Positions 1 to 6,070 of a stretch of 6,904 bases of DNA are shown here, piece after piece (position 1 is the first letter of the stretch; each line of letters opens with the position of its first letter). The DNA is taken from positions 1 to 6,904 of the forward strand of contig CAJXZI010000104.1 in NCBI GenBank assembly GCA_913063005.1, read 5' to 3'. A program made the position numbers and the translations under genes. This stretch comes from an uncultured Halieaceae bacterium. Its GTDB lineage: Bacteria > Pseudomonadota > Gammaproteobacteria > Pseudomonadales > Halieaceae. Below the pieces are notes generated by a model. It did not search any database. It saw nothing but the letters and a program-made list of their open reading frames with translations, and was not told where the DNA came from.

Positions 1-387
1 GAATGGAAAGAGTATTTAAATCCTTCCCTTCAAGAATTTTCAAGGCAAATAGGATATGAGGGAAATATTGACATTGGTAGTCCATGGATAAATTACTATT
101 CAAAAGGAAACTTTCAAGAAGTCCATCATCATATTGAATGTGATTTTGCTGCAGTTTTCTTTGCTAATGTTGGAGAAAACTTTTCAAGATTTTATTTTCA
201 ACATAGATTGGCTGGATTAATTCCTCCGAAAATTGATAAACTTATCAATTTGGGAGATTGTTGGTATACTTCTATTAATCCTGGTGATATGATCGTATTT
301 CCTTCATATCTTTTGCATGGAGTAACCCCACATAATAATGATCTGACAAGAAAAACCTTGTCTTTTAATTTTACCCTTTGTGATTAA
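1..387 (+). CDS. 2OG-Fe(II) oxygenase, phage type (3' part only)
   Basis: The reading frame is open from the first base of the window to a TAA stop and gives the last 128 residues of a protein whose start lies outside. It resembles the small 2-oxoglutarate/Fe(II)-dependent dioxygenases common in T4-like marine phages (2OG-FeII_Oxy_5 type). Visible signatures are a His cluster at residues 42-44 followed by Asp48 (metal site region), a late FPSYLLHGV segment with His106 as the likely distal iron ligand, and Arg117 before a terminal LSFNF strand, the usual place of the 2-oxoglutarate-binding Arg. The substrate cannot be told; phage members are usually annotated only as hydroxylases. GC is about one third by eye, far below the bacterial part of the window. 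The next gene, a gp44-like start, begins 2 bp downstream, which supports a viral replication-cluster origin. Family call fairly sure; exact ligands inferred from spacing. Confidence 0.72.
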   Translation, partial: EWKEYLNPSLQEFSRQIGYEGNIDIGSPWINYYSKGNFQEVHHHIECDFAAVFFANVGENFSRFYFQHRLAGLIPPKIDKLINLGDCWYTSINPGDMIVFPSYLLHGVTPHNNDLTRKTLSFNFTLCD

Positions 388-389
388 TT

Positions 390-506
390 ATGCGTGATGA
401 ATTTCTTTGGGTCGAAAAATATCGACCCAAAACTATTGAAGAATGTATTCTCCCAGAAAATATTAAAACAACATTTCAAAACTTTCTTGATAAGGGGCCA
501 GCCTAG
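390..506 (+). pseudogene. T4-type sliding-clamp loader subunit gp44, N-terminal fragment cut at junction
   Basis: Starting at ATG 390 the frame encodes 36 residues that match the N-terminus of the T4-like phage clamp-loader ATPase (gp44): a WVEKYRP box, then TIEECILPENIK and TFQNFLDKG. T4 gp44 has the same KYRP-x-TI-x-ECILP pattern at its start. The full protein is about 320 residues, an AAA+ ATPase that loads the gp45 sliding clamp on the phage DNA polymerase. Here the frame runs into bacterial DNA after the Lys-Gly pair and meets a chance TAG at 504-506, before the expected P-loop. The last two residues (Pro, Ala) are not phage sequence. No Shine-Dalgarno is evident; the start was chosen by homology. 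This is a truncated gene at a probable assembly join, not a decayed host gene. Confidence 0.75.
494..505. other. Junction between viral AT-rich DNA and gammaproteobacterial DNA
   Basis: Phage gp44 similarity ends at about 494-497 and the stop codon of the minus-strand holC lies at 503-505, so two unrelated genomes meet within about ten bases. Base composition changes abruptly at the same place. The most economical reading is a chimeric contig; T4-like phages are not known to integrate. Confidence 0.7.
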
Positions 507-925
507 GGCAGCTCATGTTTCTGCAGCGGATAGCCGCGATCGCGGTAGTGCCGCCAGGCGCTTCTTAGTGCCTCCAGAGACGCCTCGTCCTGCGTAACAA
601 CCTCTGCCACACGCTCAAAGCGTGCGAAGTAAGAGGGCGGCGACAATGCGAGGTTGATCAGCACATCGCTGTGAGCTTCAGGGCTCTGTTCATACGCCAG
701 AACCACCTGTTCATCCGGATTATTACTGGCCGTCTCATGCGGCACGAAACTTGTTGCCTTGAATTCCCAAAGGTAGCTATCCAATGCCGCCAATTGTTCA
801 GCAGATTCGCAGTTAATGAATATTCGGTGGCCACGACCCAAAGCCTTCTCTGTCAACCTGGCGGCGACGCTTAGGCGCGCCTCCGAACCGGCTGTTTTGA
901 CAACATAGAAGTCTACCCGAGTCAT
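503..925 (-). CDS. holC: DNA polymerase III chi subunit
   Basis: The product, 140 residues, is the chi accessory subunit of the DNA polymerase III clamp-loader complex, which binds SSB and pairs with psi. E. coli chi has 147 residues. Recognisable features are the FYVV strand near the N-terminus, the RIFINCES segment (34-41), the LW...FVPHE motif (52-64) and the C-terminal block with WRHYRDRGYPL. The C-terminus looks natural, so the gene appears complete even though its stop codon abuts the viral junction. The ATG at 925 lies 17 bp after the pepA stop, and pepA-holC is a conserved pair, so co-transcription from the pepA promoter is likely. No strong Shine-Dalgarno is seen. The open frame extends further upstream inside pepA, but that extension is a shadow. 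The usual next gene, valS, is missing because of the junction. Confidence 0.9.
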   Translation of the reverse strand: MTRVDFYVVKTAGSEARLSVAARLTEKALGRGHRIFINCESAEQLAALDSYLWEFKATSFVPHETASNNPDEQVVLAYEQSPEAHSDVLINLALSPPSYFARFERVAEVVTQDEASLEALRSAWRHYRDRGYPLQKHELP

Positions 926-942
926 TGAACAGTGCGTCGCGT

Positions 943-2427
943 TTATTTTTGGCGTAGATATTCGACGAGCAACGGAACAGGTCGGCCGGTGGCGCCTTTC
1001 TGCATGCTCTGAAACGCAGTGCCTGCTACGTCCAAATGTGCCCATTTGTACTTCTCGGTGAATCGCGCAAGGAAGCAGGCCGCTGTGATACTCCCAGCTG
1101 AGCCAGTTCCAATATTCTGCATGTCGGCATATTTGCTGTTGAGCTGTTTGTCGTACTGCTTGTTGATTGGTAGGCGCCATGCCTCGTCACCCGATGCAAG
1201 GCCCGCTTTTGTCAGTGAGTCAGCGAGATCGTCATCATTCGCGAATAGACCCGTTGCCTCGTGACCTAGCGCGACAATGATGGCGCCCGTGAGGGTTGCT
1301 ATGTCAACTACCTCAGCGGGCTTGAAGCGTTCAACGTAGGTAAGCGCATCACAAAGAACAAGGCGGCCCTCGGCATCCGTATTCAGGATTTCTATGGTTT
1401 TCCCTGACATTGAGGTCACCACATCACCGGGTTTAGTTGCGCAGCCGCTAGGCATATTCTCTGCTGCAGCCACCACACCGATGACATTAATTGTTAGACC
1501 GAGCTCAGCAACGGCTTGCATTGCGCCAAATACCGATCCCGCGCCACCCATGTCGAATTTCATCGACTCCATACCTTTTGCCGGCTTCAGTGAGATGCCG
1601 CCAGTGTCGAAGGTGATGCCTTTACCAACTAGGCAGTAGGGCGCGTCTTTTGCATTGCCGCCTTGGTACTTGATCACAATGAGCTTTGAGGGTTCGTCGC
1701 TACCGTTGCCCACAGAGAGCAAGGATCCCATGCCCATCGACTCCATTTTTTTCTCATCGAGTACGGACACAGAGAGCGAGTCGTATTTACGACCGAGTGC
1801 TTTCGCTTCCTTGGCAAGATACGTGGGTGTGCAAACGTTACCTGGCAGGTTGACGAGCTCCCGAGTAACGTTGGCGCCCTGGCCGATTGCTAAACCGTTT
1901 TGCAGCGACTTTTTAGCTTTCGCCGTACTGATAATCTCGCCGAGTGCAACCGTCAGTTTTTTAAAGACAGGTCCGGGTTTTGGTGAGCCGACAGTCGCTG
2001 TGTAGTGGTAACAGCTCATTGCCGTGTCTCTTGCAAGAAATTCCATGAAAGACGTTATCGAATCAACATCTGCGCACACACCGTCCGCGACGAAAGTCGC
2101 GGCCTTGGCTTTACTCGCCGCTAACGCTCGGGCAACAGCTGCACTAACCGTTCGTTGCGCCTTAGCTCCGAAGTTTTCTGACTCACCGCAACCGACTGCA
2201 AGGATGCGTGCAACCGATTCACTGCCGATCATCGCGGTAACCTTGCCAAGCTTAGTCTCTGCCTCGCCAATATCTACAGCACGTTGTAAAACACCACCTG
2301 CCGCTGTATCAACATCGGCCGACTGACCTGATAAGGCTTGATTGGCAAAAAGCGGAACAATCACGAGCTCGTGCTTTGTGCCTGAGACTTTGATGGCCTT
2401 GGTTGCAGTTACCGTGAGTTTTGTCAT
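943..2427 (-). CDS. pepA: Leucyl aminopeptidase (peptidase family M17)
   Basis: The 494-residue product is a cytosolic aminopeptidase A that removes N-terminal residues, leucine preferentially, from peptides, using two divalent metal ions in a hexamer. E. coli PepA has 503 residues. The M17 signature NTDAEGRLVL spans 349-358. The metal ligands and catalytic residues are all in place, each one number below E. coli: Lys269, Asp274, Asp292, Asp351 and Glu353 for metals, with catalytic Lys281 and Arg355. The N-terminal third (about 1-165) is the variable regulatory domain, and the rest is the catalytic domain. The start at 2427 is supported by a TAAGGA Shine-Dalgarno (2434-2439 on the minus strand), 6 nt upstream. 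It leads holC in an operon and is divergent from lptF. In E. coli PepA also binds DNA in Xer recombination at cer and in carAB control; whether this one does cannot be judged here. Confidence 0.96.
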   Translation of the reverse strand: MTKLTVTATKAIKVSGTKHELVIVPLFANQALSGQSADVDTAAGGVLQRAVDIGEAETKLGKVTAMIGSESVARILAVGCGESENFGAKAQRTVSAAVARALAASKAKAATFVADGVCADVDSITSFMEFLARDTAMSCYHYTATVGSPKPGPVFKKLTVALGEIISTAKAKKSLQNGLAIGQGANVTRELVNLPGNVCTPTYLAKEAKALGRKYDSLSVSVLDEKKMESMGMGSLLSVGNGSDEPSKLIVIKYQGGNAKDAPYCLVGKGITFDTGGISLKPAKGMESMKFDMGGAGSVFGAMQAVAELGLTINVIGVVAAAENMPSGCATKPGDVVTSMSGKTIEILNTDAEGRLVLCDALTYVERFKPAEVVDIATLTGAIIVALGHEATGLFANDDDLADSLTKAGLASGDEAWRLPINKQYDKQLNSKYADMQNIGTGSAGSITAACFLARFTEKYKWAHLDVAGTAFQSMQKGATGRPVPLLVEYLRQK

Positions 2428-2548
2428 GGTATTTCCTTACGTAAATCAAGCTAGTCATTCGGCCGCGTAGTGTATGATGATGCGCGTTAGAACTAAACCT
2501 TGCGGCGGCTATTTGCCTACCGATTCTTGGATTAATTACCGGTATAAA
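2428..2548. promoter_or_regulatory. Divergent control region between pepA and lptF
   Basis: This 121-bp gap must hold promoters for both pepA-holC (minus) and lptFG (plus). On the minus strand a weak sigma-70 candidate is TTTAGT (2492-2497) and TACACT (2469-2474), spaced 17 bp, followed by the clear pepA Shine-Dalgarno. On the plus strand I found no convincing -35/-10 pair for lptF. The region is also translatable in the lptF frame from ATG 2474, but this is unlike known LptF N-termini. The box assignment is tentative; the location as a control region is inferred from gene order. Confidence 0.4.
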
Positions 2549-3664
2549 ATGAGAGCAGCGCGGTACCTGACCTATGACGTCGTCACACACACGGGAGCCG
2601 TTTCCCTGGTTCTGTTCCTAGTGGTGTTCAGCGGTCGTTTTATTAAATACCTCGCAGAGGCAGCCATCGGTGATTTGTCAGCCGGAATCCTGTTGCCGAT
2701 TATGCTGTACAAACTGCCCGCATTCTTTGAATTGATCCTGCCGCTGGGGTTCTACATAGGCGTGCTTTTGTCCTTCGGGCGTCTTTATGCTGATAGCGAG
2801 ATGGTGATTTTTCGGGCTAGCGGGACGAGTCAGTGGCAGTTATTCAGTCGCATCTCTACTGCTACGATCGCGACGACCTTGCTCGTGGCCACACTTGCAC
2901 TCGTGTTGGGGCCAAATGGTGCTGCAAGGGCCAATGCACTTTTGGCCGAGCCCAGATCTGCTGAGGGGATGCATGTACTGGCAGAGGGCCGCTTTAAAAA
3001 GCAGCGAGCAGGCGATTACGTTACCTACGTTGAGCAAATCAGCGACGATGGAAAAATGAACACGGTGTTCGTTGCCGAGCGCCAACGCTCTGAATCGGGC
3101 ACGGTGCTATCGACCACGCTTGCTGAGAGTGGTGCTATCGAAATTGATCCTGAGTCCGGCCGCCGATATCTGCAGTTATCCAATGGTCATCGATATAGTG
3201 TGAGCCCAGGAAAAGCCGAATTGACGCAGGCGCGGTTTAACGGATACCGCTCGCTTATTCCCGAGATAGAGGGGGGCTTGCGATCGCAGGCACAGGTAGA
3301 GACGCTACCAACATCCGCACTGATTGGCAGTGACAATCCCGAACACATAGCTATTTTGGGGTGGCGTATCTCGCTGGCCCTGATTGTTCCAGTGATGGTG
3401 CTTTTTGCAATACCACTGAGTCAGACAGACAGTCGGCGAGGACGCTATGCGAAGCTTGGGCCCGCGCTCATTGTTTTTTTGCTGTATTTCGTTGCGCTCT
3501 CACAAGCTCGATCCATGGCCGAGGAGGGCGGCTCGCTAGTAGTATTTGTCGTTGTTCACAGTCTTTTCACAGTGGTGGGTGTCGCGCTTATGCTGGGCGA
3601 TGACCTGCGGCGGCTGCTGAAAGGTGACCGGAGTGCTAGTGGTGCCGCGCGAGGTTTGTCGTGA
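2549..3664 (+). CDS. lptF: LPS export ABC transporter permease LptF
   Basis: LptF is one of the two inner-membrane permeases of the LptB2FGC complex, which extracts lipopolysaccharide from the inner membrane and pushes it along the LptC-LptA-LptD bridge. The product has 371 residues (E. coli 366). By eye the membrane segments lie near 12-34, 47-78, 102-122, 268-291, 302-321 and 328-350. The large stretch 123-265 between segments 3 and 4 is the periplasmic beta-jellyroll. Family landmarks include RYLTYDV at the N-terminus, ILPLGFYIGVLLSFGRLYADSE and a RRGRYAKLGPAL loop after segment 4. ATG 2549 was chosen because it aligns with E. coli LptF. The frame stays open from ATG 2474, which would add 25 residues without a family counterpart. 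Neither start has a good Shine-Dalgarno. It overlaps lptG by 4 bp, so translation is probably coupled. Confidence 0.93.
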   Translation: MRAARYLTYDVVTHTGAVSLVLFLVVFSGRFIKYLAEAAIGDLSAGILLPIMLYKLPAFFELILPLGFYIGVLLSFGRLYADSEMVIFRASGTSQWQLFSRISTATIATTLLVATLALVLGPNGAARANALLAEPRSAEGMHVLAEGRFKKQRAGDYVTYVEQISDDGKMNTVFVAERQRSESGTVLSTTLAESGAIEIDPESGRRYLQLSNGHRYSVSPGKAELTQARFNGYRSLIPEIEGGLRSQAQVETLPTSALIGSDNPEHIAILGWRISLALIVPVMVLFAIPLSQTDSRRGRYAKLGPALIVFLLYFVALSQARSMAEEGGSLVVFVVVHSLFTVVGVALMLGDDLRRLLKGDRSASGAARGLS

Positions 3665-4722
3665 GACGGCTTGATCGTTATCTAATGAACACCTTGTTCT
3701 TGTCGATCATTGGCGTGTTGGCGGTTCTTGTCGGTTTGGACGCTTTGAGCCAGCTGATCGATGACTTGGGAGACTTGAGCGATACTTATCACTTCAGTGA
3801 CCTTCTCGTATTCATTGGTTTAACTATCCCTAGAAGAATTCAAGAGTTCGTTCCGTACGCAACGCTCATCGGTGCACTTTTCGGATTGGGTAGGTTGGCA
3901 ACAACGAGTGAGTTGACAGTCATGAGAACGGCGGGATTGTCACTGAGAAAACTCGCTTGGATGGCGATAAAGCCCGCTCTTTTAATTTCCCTCGGTGGAT
4001 TCCTGATAGGGGAGTACGTTGCCCCGGTATCAGAGCAGATGGCTATTAGCCAGCGTGCGCTTGCGCAGCGGGACGACCCAAATATGGCGGGGCGTTACGG
4101 CGCTTGGAATCGCGATGGCAATACCTTTATCAACGTCGAGGCCGTCCAGCGAGGTGGCCTAATATTCGGTGTTATTCTGATCGAATTTGACGATGATGGG
4201 ACGTTGAAACGCACGGTTAGTGCCGATCGGGGTACTTATCAGAATGAGCAGTGGTTGCTCGAGGGCGTCTCTACGACCGAGGTAACTGAGGCCGGTACGC
4301 GCGTAGAGCGTCTTACAACTCGAATTTGGGAGTCGGAAATCACACCCAACCTCCTTACGTTGGATGCGGTCAAGCCGGAGAGTCTGCCAGCCGTCCAGCT
4401 GTGGCAATACGCCAGTTACCTGCGCGGGCAGGGGCTGTTGGCGAATGACATTGAGTTGGCGTTTTGGAATAAAGTGCTTCAGCCGCTGTCCTGTGCAGGC
4501 CTTGTGGTTTTGGCAATGTCTTTTATTTTTGGCCCCCTTCGAGAGGGGAATATGAGTACGCGCATTTTTGTCGGCGTACTCGCTGGGGTGGTTTTTAGAA
4601 TCAGTCAGGACTTTTTTGGTCCTGTGAGTTTATTGTTGGGACTGGGCGGTGGTGTTGCGGCGTTGCTCACCGTACTGTTGTGTTGGGCGGTGGGTGTCCT
4701 TCTGTTAAGGCGCGAACAATAG
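3661..4722 (+). CDS. lptG: LPS export ABC transporter permease LptG
   Basis: LptG is the partner permease of LptF in the LptB2FGC lipopolysaccharide extractor. The product has 353 residues (E. coli 360). Membrane segments fall near 10-34, 46-79, 98-122, 268-290, 301-316 and 326-349, with the periplasmic jellyroll at about 125-260. Typical landmarks are LDRYL at the start, the IPRRIQEFVPYATLIGALF segment, the LTVMRTAGLS cytoplasmic coupling helix region (85-94) and the FGPLREG loop (290-296). The start is GTG, whose last two bases and the next A form the TGA stop of lptF. A GAGG Shine-Dalgarno sits 6 nt upstream (3651-3654). The last 18 codons and the TAG stop form the first part of a 105-bp unit that is repeated directly downstream. 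The ATPase LptB is not in the window. Confidence 0.94.
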   Translation: MRRLDRYLMNTLFLSIIGVLAVLVGLDALSQLIDDLGDLSDTYHFSDLLVFIGLTIPRRIQEFVPYATLIGALFGLGRLATTSELTVMRTAGLSLRKLAWMAIKPALLISLGGFLIGEYVAPVSEQMAISQRALAQRDDPNMAGRYGAWNRDGNTFINVEAVQRGGLIFGVILIEFDDDGTLKRTVSADRGTYQNEQWLLEGVSTTEVTEAGTRVERLTTRIWESEITPNLLTLDAVKPESLPAVQLWQYASYLRGQGLLANDIELAFWNKVLQPLSCAGLVVLAMSFIFGPLREGNMSTRIFVGVLAGVVFRISQDFFGPVSLLLGLGGGVAALLTVLLCWAVGVLLLRREQ

Positions 4723-4875
4723 GACAAGCTGGCTCTGGCTTGTTTTGATGCCACAGCGTCGTCTGCATCCCTCACCCTACGATTGTGTTGGACGTTGGGT
4801 GTCGTGCACTTAGCGCGCGAACAATAGGACAAACTGGCTCTGGCTCGTTTTGACGCCACAGCGGCGTCCGCATCC
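4666..4875. repeat. 105-bp tandem duplication including the lptG 3' end
   Basis: Unit A is 4666-4770 and unit B is 4771-4875. Aligned base by base without gaps they differ at 16 of 105 positions (about 85% identity). Unit A contains the last 18 codons and the TAG of lptG plus 48 bp downstream; unit B repeats this, including a second in-phase TAG at 4825-4827. The block across the stop (GCGCGAACAATAGGACAA) is identical in both. A short remnant of a third unit start, CTCACCGT, follows at 4876-4883. The unit length is a multiple of three. The duplicated coding part is not translated unless the first stop is read through. Confidence 0.9.
4724..4746 (+). terminator. Possible rho-independent terminator after lptG
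   Basis: An inverted repeat ACAAGC (4724-4729) / GCTTGT (4738-4743), with an 8-nt loop, leads into TTTT (4743-4746) directly behind the lptG stop. The stem is short and only half GC, so termination would be weak. In the second copy of the tandem repeat the same arms read ACAAAC and GCTCGT and no longer pair fully. Confidence 0.3.
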
Positions 4876-4935
4876 CTCACCGTCTGATATCCGACTGACC
4901 TTGCTGCAGGGCGCGCTTGGAGTGGCATACTGCTG

Positions 4936-4999
4936 GCCACGCCACGCCACGCCACGCCACGCCACGCCACGCCACGCCACGCCACGCCACGCCACGCCA
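4936..4999. repeat. Pentanucleotide array (GCCAC)12 plus partial unit
   Basis: Twelve perfect GCCAC units (4936-4995) are followed by a partial GCCA. The array lies in the gap between the convergent lptG and RDD genes, 27 bp from the stop codon of the latter. On the minus strand it reads (GTGGC)n, with GG pairs every five bases. No gene in the region needs the repeat as coding sequence. It may vary in length between cells or be a collapsed or expanded assembly product. Confidence 0.95.
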
Positions 5000-5026
5000 A
5001 CCATGGCTTGGTGTCGCTATGTGGAA

Positions 5027-5581
5027 TTATGACTTCTTGCGTTTAGGCGTCTGTAGAAGTTCTGTGCCCGAGAGCTTGTCGTGAAGGTAGTGCCGCGAGG
5101 TATTGGTGAAACGCCAAAGCATCCCGCTTACTGCGATAGCCGCAGCCATTATGTAGATTCCGCTCGGCGCGTTATTCACATCATAGAAGATAAACGGAAG
5201 GAGGGCTGTCAGAAGGGGGAGGCATGCAACCGCAACTCTTATGATTGCCTGGCCCCAGGTTACCCGCTTGCTGGCGTTGTGTTGTGCCACGAGTTTCACG
5301 CGCCATGCCTGCATCCCAAGCGTCTGGCCCTGTTGGCGCCAAAAAATCCCGAAAAACGCTATGAGTGCTGCAAGCGCCAAAACCCATTGCTGCCATGCGG
5401 GAACCGCGCGCTCTGTCGCAGTCTCGACAGGGCCGTATATCCATACCAAGACCGCAGAGGTCAGCATTAAAAGCGGTATGATGAGAAAAAGATCGTACAC
5501 CATCGCCAGCAGGTGACGCCATACAGGTGCTCTTGGGTAACTAGCTATGTGTTCGGGGGTATCAGTAGGGTTGGAACTCAC
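5027..5581 (-). CDS. RDD family inner-membrane protein
   Basis: The product of about 184 residues is a small integral membrane protein with the RDD-domain pattern. An Arg22 and Asp30 pair lies at the start of the first membrane helix, GQTLGMQAWRVKLV (85-98) is the usual central motif, and a YLHDKLSGT motif (165-173) carries the late Asp. Membrane segments fall near 24-48, 64-82, 110-133 and 140-158, and the C-terminus is basic. Function in this family is mostly unknown; some distant members affect ion tolerance, so no substrate is assigned. I chose GTG 5581, 20 bp after the stop of the upstream minus-strand gene. Its Shine-Dalgarno is weak, and the frame stays open upstream to 5809, so the true start is uncertain. 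An RDD gene next to lptG seems usual in related gammaproteobacteria, from memory. Confidence 0.82.
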   Translation of the reverse strand: MSSNPTDTPEHIASYPRAPVWRHLLAMVYDLFLIIPLLMLTSAVLVWIYGPVETATERAVPAWQQWVLALAALIAFFGIFWRQQGQTLGMQAWRVKLVAQHNASKRVTWGQAIIRVAVACLPLLTALLPFIFYDVNNAPSGIYIMAAAIAVSGMLWRFTNTSRHYLHDKLSGTELLQTPKRKKS

Positions 5582-5601
5582 ACGTATGTCCAGATCGCGG
5601 G

Positions 5602-6009
5602 CTACTCGGCGATCAAGTGTAAATGATCTGTCACTACATTGGGCGGTCTTTTGTCCCGCACTAGATTGGGGATTGTATCGCCGTGAGGTGCTAACGAAAG
5701 TGTCGATCCCGCTAGGGCCTGTTGCGTCGTTTCCGAGTCGGGTGGTCGATTGTTCGTTGAATCCACATCGCTGGCGGAGACGACCTCCACCCGAAGGGCG
5801 ATTCCCCATGATGAAAACTGTGTTAACAGCTTTTCGGCTTCTTCCGCGGTGCAGGACCGCTTAATTCGATGCGAGTTGCCGTTGATTAACACATTAGCCT
5901 GCTCCTCAGGCAAGTTAAAGGCCCGCATTAAGTTGTCGCGCAACACGGCTAGGGTTTTCGTGTCGTACCCTGCTGAATCCAGCCAAACATCCATAGCTAC
6001 AGTGGTCAT
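5602..6009 (-). CDS. Hypothetical protein with N-terminal module often fused to membrane domains
   Basis: The product has 135 residues and no membrane segment or signal peptide. Residues 5-78 (VWLDSAGYD, then LMRAFNLPEEQANVLING and RIKRSCTAEEAEKLLTQFSSWGIALRVEVV) follow the alpha/beta pattern of a short gammaproteobacterial module: a small helix ending in a LP-x-x-x-A pocket, a VIK/RIKR strand, a T-x-EEAEK helix and a final L-R-V-E strand. From memory, this module is found at the N-terminus of RDD, DUF805 and similar membrane proteins; its role is unknown. Residues 80-135 look like a polar linker without clear homology. ATG 6009 was chosen because the module begins shortly after; the longer frame to 6072 would overlap bolA. 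The RDD gene follows after 20 bp, so co-transcription and joint function are likely. A frameshift splitting one fusion protein is also possible. Confidence 0.68.
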   Translation of the reverse strand: MTTVAMDVWLDSAGYDTKTLAVLRDNLMRAFNLPEEQANVLINGNSHRIKRSCTAEEAEKLLTQFSSWGIALRVEVVSASDVDSTNNRPPDSETTQQALAGSTLSLAPHGDTIPNLVRDKRPPNVVTDHLHLIAE

Positions 6010-6070
6010 TGCTACTCGCTCGGTTTTCCTTCCGTCTGGTATCCTACACAACGAAGTAGGAGTGTAGCCC
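6010..6070. promoter_or_regulatory. Divergent promoter region for bolA-trhO and the RDD operon
   Basis: Only 61 bp separate the divergent start codons. On the plus strand an extended -10 candidate, TGGTATCCT (6037-6045), would place the bolA transcript start near 6052, leaving a short leader with the AGGAG Shine-Dalgarno (6058-6062). No clear -35 box is present, which extended -10 promoters can tolerate. The E. coli bolA gearbox promoter sequence is not recognisable. No minus-strand promoter was identified with any confidence. Confidence 0.35.

Noticed and set aside
1..505. Prophage or attachment site at the 5' end
   Set aside because: The viral genes are of T4 type, which are lytic; there is no integrase, tRNA or direct repeat at the boundary.
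394..597. Plus-strand 67-residue open frame across the viral-bacterial junction
   Set aside because: It is a different frame from gp44, joins two unrelated DNAs and has no recognisable product.
503..1180. Longer 225-residue version of holC
   Set aside because: The extra N-terminal residues overlap pepA in another frame; similarity to the chi subunit starts at ATG 925.
4936..4999. Possible CRISPR array
   Set aside because: The units are 5 bp with no spacers; it is a simple tandem repeat.
4605..5000. Minus-strand open frame with a repetitive MAWRGV start and an internal 35-residue repeat
   Set aside because: Its repeats simply reflect the pentanucleotide array and the 105-bp tandem duplication, whose lengths keep a frame open. 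It overlaps the end of lptG, has no start signal and matches no known protein.
4994..5014. Hairpin after the pentanucleotide array as a terminator
   Set aside because: The 7-bp stem includes a G-T pair and there is no T-run on either side, so termination is not supported.
5582..5809. Longer start for the RDD protein
   Set aside because: It would overlap most of the linker of the upstream gene in another frame; kept only as a possible sign of a frameshift.
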